Program-made: the position numbers and the translations under genes
Notes under the pieces: model-generated
Databases searched by the model: none
Told to the model about the DNA's origin: nothing
The model's input: the letters and a program-made list of their open reading frames with translations, nothing else
In this document: positions 14,982 to 24,253 of the stretch, piece by piece
How positions within the stretch are numbered: the first letter of the stretch is position 1
Layout: the number at the start of each line of letters is the position of its first letter
Assembly (NCBI RefSeq): GCF_005860765.1
Contig: NZ_VCEI01000002.1
Span: forward strand, 1 to 34,689
Direction: 5' to 3'
Source of the DNA: Dyadobacter sediminis
Lineage (GTDB): Bacteria; Bacteroidota; Bacteroidia; Cytophagales; Spirosomataceae
Length of the DNA: 34,689 bases

Positions 14982-15554
14982 ATGAGCCAATTAAATCCGG
15001 AGACTCGCAGTCCGATGAGCTGGGGTGATTTCAAAAATACCCTTCAACAAAACCCTGATCTGCACCTGCAATTCCAATATGAGGAAGGCAAATTTGTAGA
15101 CAGCTCTTACCACATTACCGAGATCAAACAAGCACCGATTGTTTCAGTTGATTGCGGCGGGGTAATGAACAGCTGGACAGAAGTGATCGTGCAGCTATGG
15201 GAACCCTCAGAGAAAGAAGTAGACCGTTCAATGAAAGTTGACAAAGCGTTGAAAATTGTTGACCTGGTTGAAAAATCGCTTCCCCTGAACCCCAATGCAA
15301 CCGTTAAAATTGAATTTGGCAATTCCAGGTTTGATACACGTCAGATGTACCCCGGAGAGTTTGCTTCCGATGGTGAAACTTTCACTGTCAACCTGGTCCC
15401 GGACTTTACCCAATGCAAGGCACTTACCCGAAACCAAAGTTGCGGAACACCGTCAGCAGAAGCATCATGCTGCGCGCCCGCTCCTGTTAAACAGGAATTA
15501 GAACTGGTCACCTCTGATGGTGACAGCTGCAAGCCAGGCTCTGGGTGCTGCTAA
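14982..15554 (+). CDS. DUF6428 family protein, arsenic-operon associated
   Basis: A 190-residue soluble protein of the DUF6428 family, known from Bacteroidota arsenic operons but without an established function. The first ~150 residues form a globular part (MSWGDFKNTLQQNPDLHLQF, FVDSSYHITEIK, SWTEVIVQLWEP). The tail from about 150 is Cys-rich: CGTPSAEASCCAPAP and GDSCKPGSGCC. The paired Cys could bind As(III). It has no signal peptide and is the first gene after arsR, behind its own ArsR-controlled promoter. A cytosolic arsenic-binding or chaperone role is inferred from the Cys tail and position. Confidence 0.85.
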   Translation: MSQLNPETRSPMSWGDFKNTLQQNPDLHLQFQYEEGKFVDSSYHITEIKQAPIVSVDCGGVMNSWTEVIVQLWEPSEKEVDRSMKVDKALKIVDLVEKSLPLNPNATVKIEFGNSRFDTRQMYPGEFASDGETFTVNLVPDFTQCKALTRNQSCGTPSAEASCCAPAPVKQELELVTSDGDSCKPGSGCC

Positions 15555-15569
15555 TCAAAACAACCAGCT

Positions 15570-16019
15570 ATGAAACTACAAATTGATAAAGCAGGGCCAG
15601 CAGACAGAGAACTCATAGCCAGCCTGCTAAAAGAAGCAGACCTTGTTATCGAAGACTTGCCTGCCGGCTTGCCGGATTTTCTTTTAGCCAGACAGGAAGG
15701 GTCACTTGTTGGTGTTGCTGGAATAGAGCTGTATGGAGAAGTTGCACTATTACGCTCAATTGCGGTCAGCCCTGATCATCAGGGTAAGGGCATTGCCCGG
15801 AAATTGGTCGGGCAGCTTCTGGCAAATGCTGACAAGCAAGAAGTTAAAGCAGTATACCTGATCACAACCACGGCTGACCATTATTTTGACCGCTATGGTT
15901 TTGCGGTCGTAAACCGTGAGCAAGTGCCGGAAGCAATTCAGCAAACCAAGCAGTTTAGTGGCCTTTGCCCAACATCTGCTGTCGTGATGCAAAGAGATTT
16001 AAAGCATACAACCACATGA
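15570..16019 (+). CDS. arsN2: GNAT acetyltransferase, ArsN2 type
   Basis: A 149-residue GNAT protein. The acetyl-CoA loop is visible as [15 protein letters not shown] (about residues 71-85), and the fold continues with [16 protein letters not shown]. The last part, [16 protein letters not shown], is typical of the ArsN2 subgroup found in arsenic operons. Related ArsN1 enzymes acetylate organoarsenical or phosphinothricin-like compounds; the substrate of ArsN2 is not settled. It is cotranscribed: 15 bases follow DUF6428, and its stop overlaps the acr3 start as ATGA. Confidence 0.88.
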   Translation: MKLQIDKAGPADRELIASLLKEADLVIEDLPAGLPDFLLARQEGSLVGVAGIELYGEVALLRSIAVSPDHQGKGIARKLVGQLLANADKQEVKAVYLITTTADHYFDRYGFAVVNREQVPEAIQQTKQFSGLCPTSAVVMQRDLKHTTT

Positions 16020-17053
16020 ATAACCCACGTCTTTCCTTCCTAGACCGCTACCTGACTTTATGGATTTTTCTGGCCATGCTGATCGGCGTTTCAATTGGCT
16101 ATTTCTTGCCGGGCACACCTGATTTCATCAATCAGTTCAATTCAGGATCAGGTGTGAATGTTCCGCTAGCCATTGGCCTTGTGCTGATGATGTACCCGCC
16201 ACTGGCCAAGGTGCGTTATGCAGAGCTGCCAAAGGTGTTTAGCAACACCAAGATCCTGGGGCTTTCGCTGCTTCAAAACTGGATCATTGGCCCGCTGCTG
16301 ATGTTTGGCTTGGCCGTCATTTTCCTTCCCGATAAGCCAGAGTACATGACTGGCCTGATCATGATTGGTATTGCCCGTTGCATCGCCATGGTCATTGTCT
16401 GGAATGACCTGGCCAATGGTGACCGCCTGTATGCAGCAGGACTAGTTGCGTTCAACAGCATTTTTCAGGTCTTGTTTTATTCGGTGTATGCCTATGTTTT
16501 CGTAACAGTATTACCGCCGCTTTTTGGCTTGAAGGGCTTCGAGGTCAACATTACGATTGGCCAGGTCGCCCAAAGCGTCTTTATCTATCTGGGCATCCCG
16601 TTCCTGGCTGGCATTATTTCCCGGATCGTATTAACAAAGTTGTTTAGTAAGCAGTGGTATGAGAAGAAGTTTCTTCCGGCCATCAGCCCGATTACATTAA
16701 TTGCCTTGCTCTTCACGATTGTGGTCATGTTTAGTTTGAAGGGCCAGCTGATTGTGAGTATCCCCTTTGATGTGCTGCGCATTGCGCTACCACTGACAAT
16801 CTATTTTGCTATCATGTTTTTCTCCGCTTTTTACTTGTCCAAACGTGCAGGCACGGATTATGCCAAATCAACATCGCTGGCCTTCACTGCCGCAGGTAAC
16901 AACTTCGAGCTTGGGATTGCGGTCGCTATCGCTGTATTCGGAATTGATTCCGGGGCTGCATTCGCTGCTGTCATTGGCCCATTAATCGAAGTGCCGGTAT
17001 TGATCCTGATGGTCAATTTTGCACTCAAACAACAGCACAAGTTTTCCAATTAA
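16016..17053 (+). CDS. acr3: Acr3-family arsenite efflux permease
   Basis: A 345-residue inner-membrane protein with about ten hydrophobic helices. It exports As(III) using the proton gradient. Family marks include [19 protein letters not shown], carrying the essential conserved Cys, and [24 protein letters not shown] near the C-terminus. The frame is open from 15965, but ATG 16016 ([16 protein letters not shown]) is the family start and overlaps the arsN2 stop by 4 bases, which indicates translational coupling. This is the efflux step that the arsenate reductase feeds. Confidence 0.94.
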   Translation: MNNPRLSFLDRYLTLWIFLAMLIGVSIGYFLPGTPDFINQFNSGSGVNVPLAIGLVLMMYPPLAKVRYAELPKVFSNTKILGLSLLQNWIIGPLLMFGLAVIFLPDKPEYMTGLIMIGIARCIAMVIVWNDLANGDRLYAAGLVAFNSIFQVLFYSVYAYVFVTVLPPLFGLKGFEVNITIGQVAQSVFIYLGIPFLAGIISRIVLTKLFSKQWYEKKFLPAISPITLIALLFTIVVMFSLKGQLIVSIPFDVLRIALPLTIYFAIMFFSAFYLSKRAGTDYAKSTSLAFTAAGNNFELGIAVAIAVFGIDSGAAFAAVIGPLIEVPVLILMVNFALKQQHKFSN

Positions 17054-17064
17054 CTGCCTATTAC

Positions 17065-17841
17065 ATGAGAATTGCTTTTTTTTCAGATATCCATGCCAAC
17101 CTTCCGGCTTTGGATGCATTTTTCCAAGATGTTGAAACCAGAGACATTGATGCTATTTATTGCCTGGGCGATCTGGTCGGTTATAACATATGGCCAAATG
17201 AAGTTATTGACGAAATCAGAAAGCGTGGTATTCCTACTATTGCCGGTAATTACGACTTTGGCATCGGAAGGAGCAGTGACGATTGTGGTTGTGCTTATAA
17301 AACGGACGATGAAAAAGAAAATGGCAAAGTATCAATTGCTTATACAAACGAAATTGTCAAGGATGAGCAGCGGGCTTATCTAAGAACACTGCCGGCACAC
17401 ATCCGTCTGGAATTTCAATTAAATGAGAAACCGCTTTCGGTTCTTCTGGTGCATGGCAGCCCGCGGCGGATCAATGAATACTTGTTTGAGGACCGCGATG
17501 AAAAAAGCATGTTGCGGATCATGGAGCAGGCCGGTGCAGATGTCATGCTTTTCGGTCATACCCACAAACCTTACCATAGGGTACTGGGCTCAGTCCAGCC
17601 AGACGGTACAGATCATTTCCGGCATGCAATCAATATTGGTTCTGTCGGTAAGCCAAAAGATGGTGACCCAAGAGGTGGCTATGTAATCCTGAACATTGAT
17701 GCAGATGCACTGGCATCAAGCAAGGAAAGTATTACGGTAGAGTTTATACGTTTTGAGTACGATGTTGAAACAGCAGCCAAGGCCGTAGAAGGCAGCGTCC
17801 TTCCCGATGCATATGCAGAATCATTACGCCTGGGAAAATGA
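17065..17841 (+). CDS. Calcineurin-like metallophosphoesterase, arsenic operon copy 1
   Basis: A 258-residue cytosolic phosphoesterase. Dimetal motifs are in order: SDIHAN (Asp8, His10), GDLVGY (Asp36), GNYD (61-64), HGSPR and GHTHKP. The usual GNHD His is Tyr here. A Cys motif DDCGC (72-76) follows and is absent from the neighbour copy. Proteins of this type are frequent in Bacteroidota arsenic operons but their substrate is unknown; one idea is removal of arsenylated or phosphorylated by-products. It starts 11 bases after acr3 and overlaps the next gene by ATGA. Confidence 0.85.
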   Translation: MRIAFFSDIHANLPALDAFFQDVETRDIDAIYCLGDLVGYNIWPNEVIDEIRKRGIPTIAGNYDFGIGRSSDDCGCAYKTDDEKENGKVSIAYTNEIVKDEQRAYLRTLPAHIRLEFQLNEKPLSVLLVHGSPRRINEYLFEDRDEKSMLRIMEQAGADVMLFGHTHKPYHRVLGSVQPDGTDHFRHAINIGSVGKPKDGDPRGGYVILNIDADALASSKESITVEFIRFEYDVETAAKAVEGSVLPDAYAESLRLGK

Positions 17842-18587
17842 AAATAGCACTACTATCTGATATCCATGCCAATCTTCCTGCTTTTGAGGCGGTGTTAGAA
17901 GATATGGAAAAACAACAACCTGATGCGGTTTACTGCCTGGGCGATCTTGTTGGCTATAATGTATGGCCTAACCAAGTAATTGGTTTGGTGCGCAAACATG
18001 GCATTGCAACTATTGCAGGAAACCACGATCTGAAAGTTGCAAAAATACTTGCTTCTCTCGGCGATTGCAGCAAGGAAGAAAATAGCGAGTACGCCTACAA
18101 GCTGGTCGGAGATAAGGAAAGGAATTACCTGTTAACACTTCCCAGGCATCTCAGGTTAGAGTTTCAGCTTAATGATCAGCAGCTGAACATGCTGCTTGTC
18201 CATGGAAGCCCAAGAAGCATCAATGAATATCTTTTACAGGATTTGCCTGAGCAGTACATGCTGGAACTTGTCACGGAATATAAAGCAGATATCCTATGCT
18301 TTGGACATTCGCATAAGCCTTATCACCGCGTCATCAATTCTGGTGAGAACGGCAGTGAGCATTTTCATCACCTGATTAACACTGGTTCCGTAGGTAAATC
18401 CAAAGATGGTGATGCGCGCGCTTGTTATGTAGTTATCACGATTGATCAGACAGCCAGTATAACAAATCAAGATGCTGTTCAGGTTGAATTTGTAAGGGTC
18501 AAATACGATGTAGAAAAGGCGGCGCAGGCCGTAGAGCTTAGCCTTCTTCCTAATGCTTTTGCAGATAATTTAAGAAAAGCATATTAA
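17838..18587 (+). CDS. Calcineurin-like metallophosphoesterase, arsenic operon copy 2
   Basis: A 249-residue paralogue of the preceding protein, with SDIHANLPAFEAV, CLGDLVGYNVWPNQV, HGSPRSINEYL and GHSHKPYHRV. It keeps the standard GNHD (His63) but has lost the DDCGC motif, with only one Cys (GDCSKEE) in that place. All metal-binding motifs look intact, so it should be catalytic. The start ATG 17838 overlaps the upstream stop by 4 bases. The two copies thus arose by tandem duplication and have diverged around one catalytic and one Cys-bearing position. Confidence 0.85.
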   Translation: MKIALLSDIHANLPAFEAVLEDMEKQQPDAVYCLGDLVGYNVWPNQVIGLVRKHGIATIAGNHDLKVAKILASLGDCSKEENSEYAYKLVGDKERNYLLTLPRHLRLEFQLNDQQLNMLLVHGSPRSINEYLLQDLPEQYMLELVTEYKADILCFGHSHKPYHRVINSGENGSEHFHHLINTGSVGKSKDGDARACYVVITIDQTASITNQDAVQVEFVRVKYDVEKAAQAVELSLLPNAFADNLRKAY

Positions 18588-18597
18588 CCTTATCCAG

Positions 18598-18927
18598 ATG
18601 AAAGGCTTGATGGTTTTGTTTTTGGTCTTCCCTACCATTGTGTCAACGGTCTATTCTTTTGGAGCACGGGAACAGCCGCAGGACATAGGCAATCAATTAT
18701 CCAACCTTCTTGACTATCCTGCTGTTCTTGGTGAAACTGGCGGTATAGTTGTAATACAGTTTTCTGTTGGCGAAGGTAACGCCATAGGGAAAGTGAAAGT
18801 ATTCACCCATGATGATAAGCTTAATAACGATTTGATCCGGCAGCTGACTGGAAAGAGGGTATTTTTGCCTGATCATCATCCAGCCGCAAACTATACAGTC
18901 AAATTAAGGTTTATAAGGGCTAAATAA
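18598..18927 (+). CDS. Small exported protein, TonB C-terminal-like
   Basis: A 109-residue protein with a signal peptide (MKGLMVLFLVFPTIVSTVYS, cleavage near 20). The mature part reads GGIVVIQFSVGEGNAIGKVKVF and later TVKLRFIRAK. This pattern of two strands and a helix resembles the C-terminal domain of TonB-type proteins in Bacteroidota, without a membrane anchor. No firm family assignment. It lies 10 bases after the second phosphoesterase gene and 15 before the MFS gene, so it belongs to the arsenic operon. A periplasmic role is likely; any arsenic-related role is unproven. Confidence 0.65.
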   Translation: MKGLMVLFLVFPTIVSTVYSFGAREQPQDIGNQLSNLLDYPAVLGETGGIVVIQFSVGEGNAIGKVKVFTHDDKLNNDLIRQLTGKRVFLPDHHPAANYTVKLRFIRAK

Positions 18928-18942
18928 ACCGATTGGGAAAGA

Positions 18943-20076
18943 ATGAGAAAGCATATTGCCGAAATGAAATTGCCCATGTATGCGTCTTTCAGCTTGAGCT
19001 TCGCTTTAATGGGTGATGCATTCCTGTATTCTTTTCTGCCAATCAATGCTTCCAGCATCCACGTTCCAATCATTTGGATTGGAACTATCTTGTCTATCAA
19101 TCGCTTTACACGGATTTTGCTTAACCCACTTATTTTGCGCGTCTTCAGTCTTGTGGGCTTCCGTATACCTATAATCGTTGCGGCAACTATATCTGTATTA
19201 GCCACGGCTGGCTATGGTGCAGGTTTTGGCATTGCAATTTTGGTGTTGCTCAGGATCTTGTGGGGCATATCGTATTCTGTCCTTCGCGTTGGGGCAATTA
19301 CTTATGCAATGGATTATCCAAAAAAAGGCCTGGCACTGGGAATGAGCCAAAGCATCATCGAATCAGGTCCACTACTTGCATTATTGGTTGGCCCCCTGCT
19401 TTTTGAAGTAATCAGTCCTAGCCGGATCTTTTTAGTGATTGCGCTCCTTTCGATGCCAGGAGTTTACTTCGCCTTTAAGCTGAAAGAAAGGGGCAGCTTG
19501 CCAGCTCGCCCATTTAGCTTTAAAATATCATTTCCATCCGTCTTTAACCGATTAGCGTTTTTAGGGGCGTTTGCAGTGGAAGGTATGCTCGTGGTTTTAA
19601 TTGGGGCCCTGTTGATGGATGCGCATCCCTATTGGTCGGCTGTTGAAATTACTGCCGTTGCCGCCGGATTTCTTATGTTCCGACGCATTTGCTCGCTTTT
19701 GATTTCGCCTTTTGCAGGTTGGTCAGCTGATCGGTATGGACTTCCTAACATTTATTCAGGCTCTATTCTTCTAATTTGCCTAGGTTTGCTATTGGCAACG
19801 AATGGCTGGGTAATGAGTGGATTGATCCTTGTATTTACGTTTTACAATGTTAATGCAGCCCTGGCAGCTGGCGCGGCATCCGCAGGGAAAGCAGATGTAA
19901 CGCAGGCGGTATCAAATAATGCTACTTTCAGAGATGCAGGTTCGGCATTTGGAGCTTTAACAGCCGGGTTTTTACTGGCTTTTGATCACCTCGATTTAAT
20001 ATTTACCTTACTCAGTTCCACCCTTATATTACTTAACTGGATTTATCACAGGCGGGCGAAAGCTTTGGTGGTTTAG
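18943..20076 (+). CDS. MFS transporter, last gene of arsenic operon
   Basis: A 377-residue membrane protein with about twelve hydrophobic helices and MFS features: RILWGISYSVLRVGAITYAM in the N-terminal half and AGWSADRYGLPN between helices 8 and 9. Its substrate cannot be read from sequence. It is not accompanied by a glyceraldehyde-phosphate dehydrogenase gene, so it is unlikely to be ArsJ. Position suggests export of an arsenical, perhaps a product of the GNAT or phosphoesterase enzymes. The start ATG 18943 is 15 bases after the previous stop. It ends the operon and is followed by the transposition genes. Confidence 0.85.
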   Translation: MRKHIAEMKLPMYASFSLSFALMGDAFLYSFLPINASSIHVPIIWIGTILSINRFTRILLNPLILRVFSLVGFRIPIIVAATISVLATAGYGAGFGIAILVLLRILWGISYSVLRVGAITYAMDYPKKGLALGMSQSIIESGPLLALLVGPLLFEVISPSRIFLVIALLSMPGVYFAFKLKERGSLPARPFSFKISFPSVFNRLAFLGAFAVEGMLVVLIGALLMDAHPYWSAVEITAVAAGFLMFRRICSLLISPFAGWSADRYGLPNIYSGSILLICLGLLLATNGWVMSGLILVFTFYNVNAALAAGAASAGKADVTQAVSNNATFRDAGSAFGALTAGFLLAFDHLDLIFTLLSSTLILLNWIYHRRAKALVV

Positions 20077-20363
20077 AAAAATTTAAATTCGGGATCCTTT
20101 TCTGGAAAGCTTCAGTTCGCTAGCGGCCTTATCTTCATAGACCGCATATTTTAAATGATAATGAAATTTTCTTTTGACGCATCTTGTGAAACAGTTTCTA
20201 TAAAGGTCTCTGAAAAAGTATCCGTCACTGAAGCCAAAATCAAACAATCCGTAGAGAGAAAGAAGTTGGTGCTAACAGACCTAAATAATTGCCAAAGCCC
20301 TTTGCCCACCTCAGACAGAGGTATCTCCTATGCTTACCTCGGACCAACTAAAATAGATCTTTT
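20077..20363. other. Junction between arsenic cargo and transposition unit
   Basis: About 290 bases between the convergent MFS and tnpR genes. An open frame of 87 codons from 20155 runs into the tnpR gene in the opposite direction and shows no family likeness, so it is not called. No clear terminator hairpin was seen. Confidence 0.45.
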
Positions 20364-20954
20364 TTACTTTCCTTGTTTTTCATTAATTAGAACGCCACGG
20401 TGGCGTAGGTACTTATAAAGTGTCATTTTAGAAATTTCAAGATCCGCGGCAATTTCATTCACACCCAACTTGCGTTCATTGTATAACGTTTGGGCTAACA
20501 TTGCCTTCTTTTCAGCTTCTTTCGAAAGGCCACGGCTACGTCCGCCTTTTCGGCCACGTGCGCGGGCTGCTTCAAGACCGGATTTAGTTCGCTCCCTGAT
20601 CAGGTCTCTTTCAAACTCTGCCAAAGAAGCAAAAATGTTAAAGATGAGTCTGCCTTGGGCAGTAGTAGTGTCAATAGAATCATTAATAGAAACCAGGCCG
20701 ATTCCACGTTTCGCTAAATCGGCTGTCATTTCCAAAAGGTGTTTCAAGGAACGCCCTAACCGGTCCAGCTTGTAAATGAAAATCACGTCCCCTTCGCGAA
20801 GGATCTGCTGCATGGCAGCAAGCTGCGGCCTATCCGATTTTATTCCGGAAGCTTTTTCCTGAAATACTTTTTCGCAACCTGCTTTTCCTAAGGCATCAAG
20901 TTGCATTTCTAAATTCTGGTCCTGGGTTGATACCCGCGCATATCCAATTTTCAC
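20364..20954 (-). CDS. tnpR: Tn3-family resolvase (serine recombinase)
   Basis: A 196-residue serine recombinase. It starts at a GTG codon (20954), giving MKIGYARVS with the catalytic Ser9. The catalytic domain continues with KLDRLGRSLKHLLE and SLAEFERDLIRERTKSGL. The C-terminal helix-turn-helix is at about 150-190 (LGVNEIAADLEISKMTLYKYL). It resolves the cointegrates formed by replicative transposition, acting at the res site upstream. It is divergent from tnpA, and its own promoter lies within the presumed res region, so it may repress itself. The length is normal for Tn3-family resolvases. Confidence 0.93.
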   Translation of the reverse strand: MKIGYARVSTQDQNLEMQLDALGKAGCEKVFQEKASGIKSDRPQLAAMQQILREGDVIFIYKLDRLGRSLKHLLEMTADLAKRGIGLVSINDSIDTTTAQGRLIFNIFASLAEFERDLIRERTKSGLEAARARGRKGGRSRGLSKEAEKKAMLAQTLYNERKLGVNEIAADLEISKMTLYKYLRHRGVLINEKQGK

Positions 20955-21130
20955 TTTTTGTATACTTTAATCCATGTAGTGGATCAAATTTAATGTACTT
21001 AGATTGGTGTACAAGTTTATTTTACTAATTTGATAAAATATGTTTGAATTTTGTTTATTCTTTTAGCCTTAAAAAGCTTGGCAAGCTTGTACATTCTGAG
21101 CAACGTTTTTTTATACACACAAATCGTCTC
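20955..21130. promoter_or_regulatory. Intergenic region with presumed res site and divergent tnpR/tnpA promoters
   Basis: The tnpR promoter on the minus strand is TTG (21014-21012), a 19-base spacer and a perfect TAAATTTG (20992-20985). A rightward -7 box TATGTTTG lies at 21039-21046 ahead of tnpA. Inverted repeats suited to resolvase subsites are ATCCA-N5-TGGAT (20970-20984) and TGTAC-N10-GTACA (20994-21013). The res identity is inferred from position and these repeats. Confidence 0.6.
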
Positions 21131-24100
21131 ATGCCAAGAAAAGAATACCTGACTTCCGAAGCCCGGCAACGATTTGACAATCCACCTGTTTTGAGTGTCG
21201 ACCAGAAAATGATTTTCTTAGAGGCTCCTGAGTGGGCAGCAGAATATGTCAAGACTTTGCAGACTCCATCCAATAAAGTTGGCTTTCTTTTGCAGGTTGG
21301 ATACTTCCGGGTGGTCAGCAGGTTTTTTGGATCGAACCGTTTTCACCAAAGTGACGTAGACTTTGTAGCGGCAAGAATTTCTGTTGATGTCAATGCTGTA
21401 CAAATGACCGACTACGAAGGACGGACTTCACTTAGGCACCGGGAGGACATTCTTGGATATTTTGGCTTCGCAGCTTTTGAAAAATCTTCGGTTGAAGCGT
21501 TGACCGAAGAAACACAGAGATTGGCACATGTACAGACCAGGCCGTACCTGATTTTCGAAGGGATGGTAGACTTTCTCCAATCACATCATATCGAAATTCC
21601 AACATACCAAAGCCTGAAAACGATTTTGGACAAATCTCTTGCTCGTTTCGAGCAAAATTTAGAGTCTATTTTAAATAAGTACCTGACAACTGCCGATGTT
21701 CTGCTTTTAGAGCAGCTTCTTGTTGAACACACTTCTTATCAACAGGACAGTAGGAAGCATTTGAAAGTAAAACGCTATGAGATTACATTTTTCAAACGGA
21801 TCTCTCAATCCATGGAAACAAAACAGATCCGTGAGCGAGTAACCAATTTTGAAAGCTTAAAGAATATGTATTTGCAGTTGTTACCGATTGTAAAGCGCTT
21901 AAGATTATCTGATACCACTGTTCAATTTTATGCGGAATACGTTATCAATAACCAGGTAACGCAGATAGCTACACGTAGCACAAATCGTTATCTTCTTCTG
22001 ATTTCCTTCATTATCCATCAGTATTATATGTTAGGAGATGCACTTATCCTGACTTTGAATAGTGCGGTCACCAATTATGTCAATGGTTGCGAAAACTTGG
22101 TTAAGCAGCAACTTTATGAAAACAGGATGCAGACCGCGCAACTGGTTAGCAGTGTTGCCCACCGGAGCAGTACCCATATTGATGTTTTGGGTGCCATTGA
22201 AAAAATTATTGCTGACACTACCATAGAACCGCTAGCTAAGGTAACATTGATCGAGCAGCTATTTAAAAACAAACGGTTATCTCAAAAATTGTTACAGGAA
22301 GACCAGCAGCGACTTAAAGCATTAAAAGAAGCCAACCAAAAAATAAATGACCGGGAAGATTTCTATCAGATGCTTGAAAAAAATGCATCGAAATTAAATG
22401 GAAAAGTCAGTGATATCGTAAAAGCATTGATCCCTAGTTTGACTTCGTCAGGAAAAGATATCCTTACAGCGGTCCGGTACTACCAGGAAAAGAACGGTTC
22501 TATTATTTCACGCGCAGCTGTACCAACTGATTTTTTAGGAATGGAACAACAGCAGCGGGTATTAACTACGGAAGGTAAATTACGGACAGGTTTATATAAA
22601 GTATTCCTGTTTCTGGAAATCAGGGATAGTATCAAATCCGGAGTACTTCCAATCGATTCATCTTATGATTACCGTAGTTTTGATGAGTATCAAATACCGC
22701 CTTTGGTTTGGAACAAAGAAAAGCAAAAACTCATAGAACAAGCTGGCTTAACAGCTTTTGCAGATTCCCGGAAGACCCTATTAAGGATAAATGAAAAGCT
22801 AAATTCACAGATAAAATTAACAAACGAGCGTATAGAAAAAGGAAATAACAAACAGGTATACTTTGATCCTACCGGTGACTGGCACTTGATGAAAGATAAA
22901 CGTTTGGAAGAAGTCACGGATCTGGAATCGCTTTATCCCCAGGAATATGTAATTCCGTTAGCAGAAGTTCTTTCAACTGTACAAAATACAAGCGACTTTA
23001 TTTCCTCGTTTATCCATAGCGGTATTGACCACACCCCTAAACGTCCGGAAGAGAAGTTGTTTTTTGCAGCAATTCTTGGGTTTGGGTGCAATATTGGAAT
23101 CCGCAAATTCTCTTTCATGTCCAAGGGGATCAAGACCACTTCATTAGAAACAACGGCACTCCAATATTTTTCGCCAGAGACTGTAATACAGGCAAATGAC
23201 AAAGTACTTGCATTTAGCAACTCTTTACCTCTTACCGAACATTTTAGAAAGGATGCAGACTTTGTTCATACTTCCAGTGACGGTCAAAAGTTCGATGTAT
23301 CCGTTGCTTCGCTAGTGGCTTCTCCTTCTTTTAAGTACTTTGGAAATGGCAGGGGTGTTACCATGTATTCCTTTCTGGACGAAGCCGGGCAGTTATTTTA
23401 TTCCACCGTATTCAGCGCAGCAGAACCGGAATCACATTATGTCCTGGATGGTTTGACCCACAATGAAGTGATCATTCCCAATGCCCATTCAACAGACACC
23501 CACGGTTTTAGTGAACCAGTATTTGCCGTAACTGGCCTGCTTGGCATTGAATTCCGCCCCAGGTTTGCAAGATTTCACCATCAGCAGCTTTATTCAATTG
23601 ATGAAGCGCGTACCTATCGTGAGCTGAATTATAAGATTGTTCCAAGTCTTAAAATCAATTTGCCCCATCTGGAAAATCATTGGGATGAAATTTTAAGGCT
23701 TGTCTGTACCATAAAGTTGGGTTATTCCAAGGCGTCCACATTGTTCAGGCGTCTTAATTCATATTCGAAACAACATCCGCTTTATAAAGCCCTCAAAGAT
23801 TTGGGAAGGCTTTACAAAACAGCATACATCTATCAATATATGGATGATGAGTTAATCCGGAAATCCGTGTCTGGATCACTTTCGAAAATTGAGAGCAGTA
23901 ATAACTTTTCAAAAGCTATCACCGTGGGCAATAACCAGGAATTGATCTGGGCTACACGTAAAGAGCAATTGACGGCAGAAGGTTGTAAAAGGCTGATAGC
24001 AAATACGGTGAACACTTATAATCTATTGTTGTTATCTGAAAAACTGGTAGCAGCTGGGTCCGAGCATGACAGGCAAATCCTGTTGAAAAAAATTCTTGCT

Positions 24101-24217
24101 ACTTCTACCCACAGCTGGGCACATATTAACCTGGTGGGAGAATACGACTTCTCCGATGGTAAGGATTATAAAGCATTTGATTTAGGCTCGATTTTGGATC
24201 TGAACCTAGCGCCTTAG
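21131..24217 (+). CDS. tnpA: Tn3-family transposase
   Basis: A 1028-residue DDE transposase for replicative transposition. The frame is open from a TTG at 21044, but that codon lies inside the -7 box; ATG 21131 (MPRKEYLTSEARQRF) gives the standard N-terminus. The first ~600 residues are the DUF4158-like DNA-binding part. The catalytic triad fits Asp717 (SSDGQKFD), Asp789 (STDTHGFSEP) and Glu921 (SKIESSNNF). Between the Asp residues is the family signature KYFGNGRGVTMYSFLDE. Its stop is 36 bases from the right terminal repeat. No disruption was seen, so the element is potentially mobile. It is a divergent Bacteroidota-type TnpA. Confidence 0.95.
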   Translation: MPRKEYLTSEARQRFDNPPVLSVDQKMIFLEAPEWAAEYVKTLQTPSNKVGFLLQVGYFRVVSRFFGSNRFHQSDVDFVAARISVDVNAVQMTDYEGRTSLRHREDILGYFGFAAFEKSSVEALTEETQRLAHVQTRPYLIFEGMVDFLQSHHIEIPTYQSLKTILDKSLARFEQNLESILNKYLTTADVLLLEQLLVEHTSYQQDSRKHLKVKRYEITFFKRISQSMETKQIRERVTNFESLKNMYLQLLPIVKRLRLSDTTVQFYAEYVINNQVTQIATRSTNRYLLLISFIIHQYYMLGDALILTLNSAVTNYVNGCENLVKQQLYENRMQTAQLVSSVAHRSSTHIDVLGAIEKIIADTTIEPLAKVTLIEQLFKNKRLSQKLLQEDQQRLKALKEANQKINDREDFYQMLEKNASKLNGKVSDIVKALIPSLTSSGKDILTAVRYYQEKNGSIISRAAVPTDFLGMEQQQRVLTTEGKLRTGLYKVFLFLEIRDSIKSGVLPIDSSYDYRSFDEYQIPPLVWNKEKQKLIEQAGLTAFADSRKTLLRINEKLNSQIKLTNERIEKGNNKQVYFDPTGDWHLMKDKRLEEVTDLESLYPQEYVIPLAEVLSTVQNTSDFISSFIHSGIDHTPKRPEEKLFFAAILGFGCNIGIRKFSFMSKGIKTTSLETTALQYFSPETVIQANDKVLAFSNSLPLTEHFRKDADFVHTSSDGQKFDVSVASLVASPSFKYFGNGRGVTMYSFLDEAGQLFYSTVFSAAEPESHYVLDGLTHNEVIIPNAHSTDTHGFSEPVFAVTGLLGIEFRPRFARFHHQQLYSIDEARTYRELNYKIVPSLKINLPHLENHWDEILRLVCTIKLGYSKASTLFRRLNSYSKQHPLYKALKDLGRLYKTAYIYQYMDDELIRKSVSGSLSKIESSNNFSKAITVGNNQELIWATRKEQLTAEGCKRLIANTVNTYNLLLLSEKLVAAGSEHDRQILLKKILATSTHSWAHINLVGEYDFSDGKDYKAFDLGSILDLNLAP

Positions 24218-24253
24218 AATTTAATATTCCGGACTTATGACAATTAAAAATCC

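Noticed and set aside
20092..20124. GGATCC, AAGCTT and GCTAGC within about 33 bases, like a cloning polylinker
   Set aside because: Three six-base sites can occur by chance, and the flanks are continuous with natural transposon sequence. No vector-like sequence is nearby.
20155..20418. Open frame of 87 codons between the MFS gene and tnpR
   Set aside because: It overlaps the tnpR coding sequence on the other strand, has no family likeness and has an implausible Trp/Arg-rich end.
21044..21130. Longer tnpA start at TTG 21044
   Set aside because: The codon lies within the -7 box TATGTTTG, so the transcript should begin downstream. ATG 21131 gives the family N-terminus.
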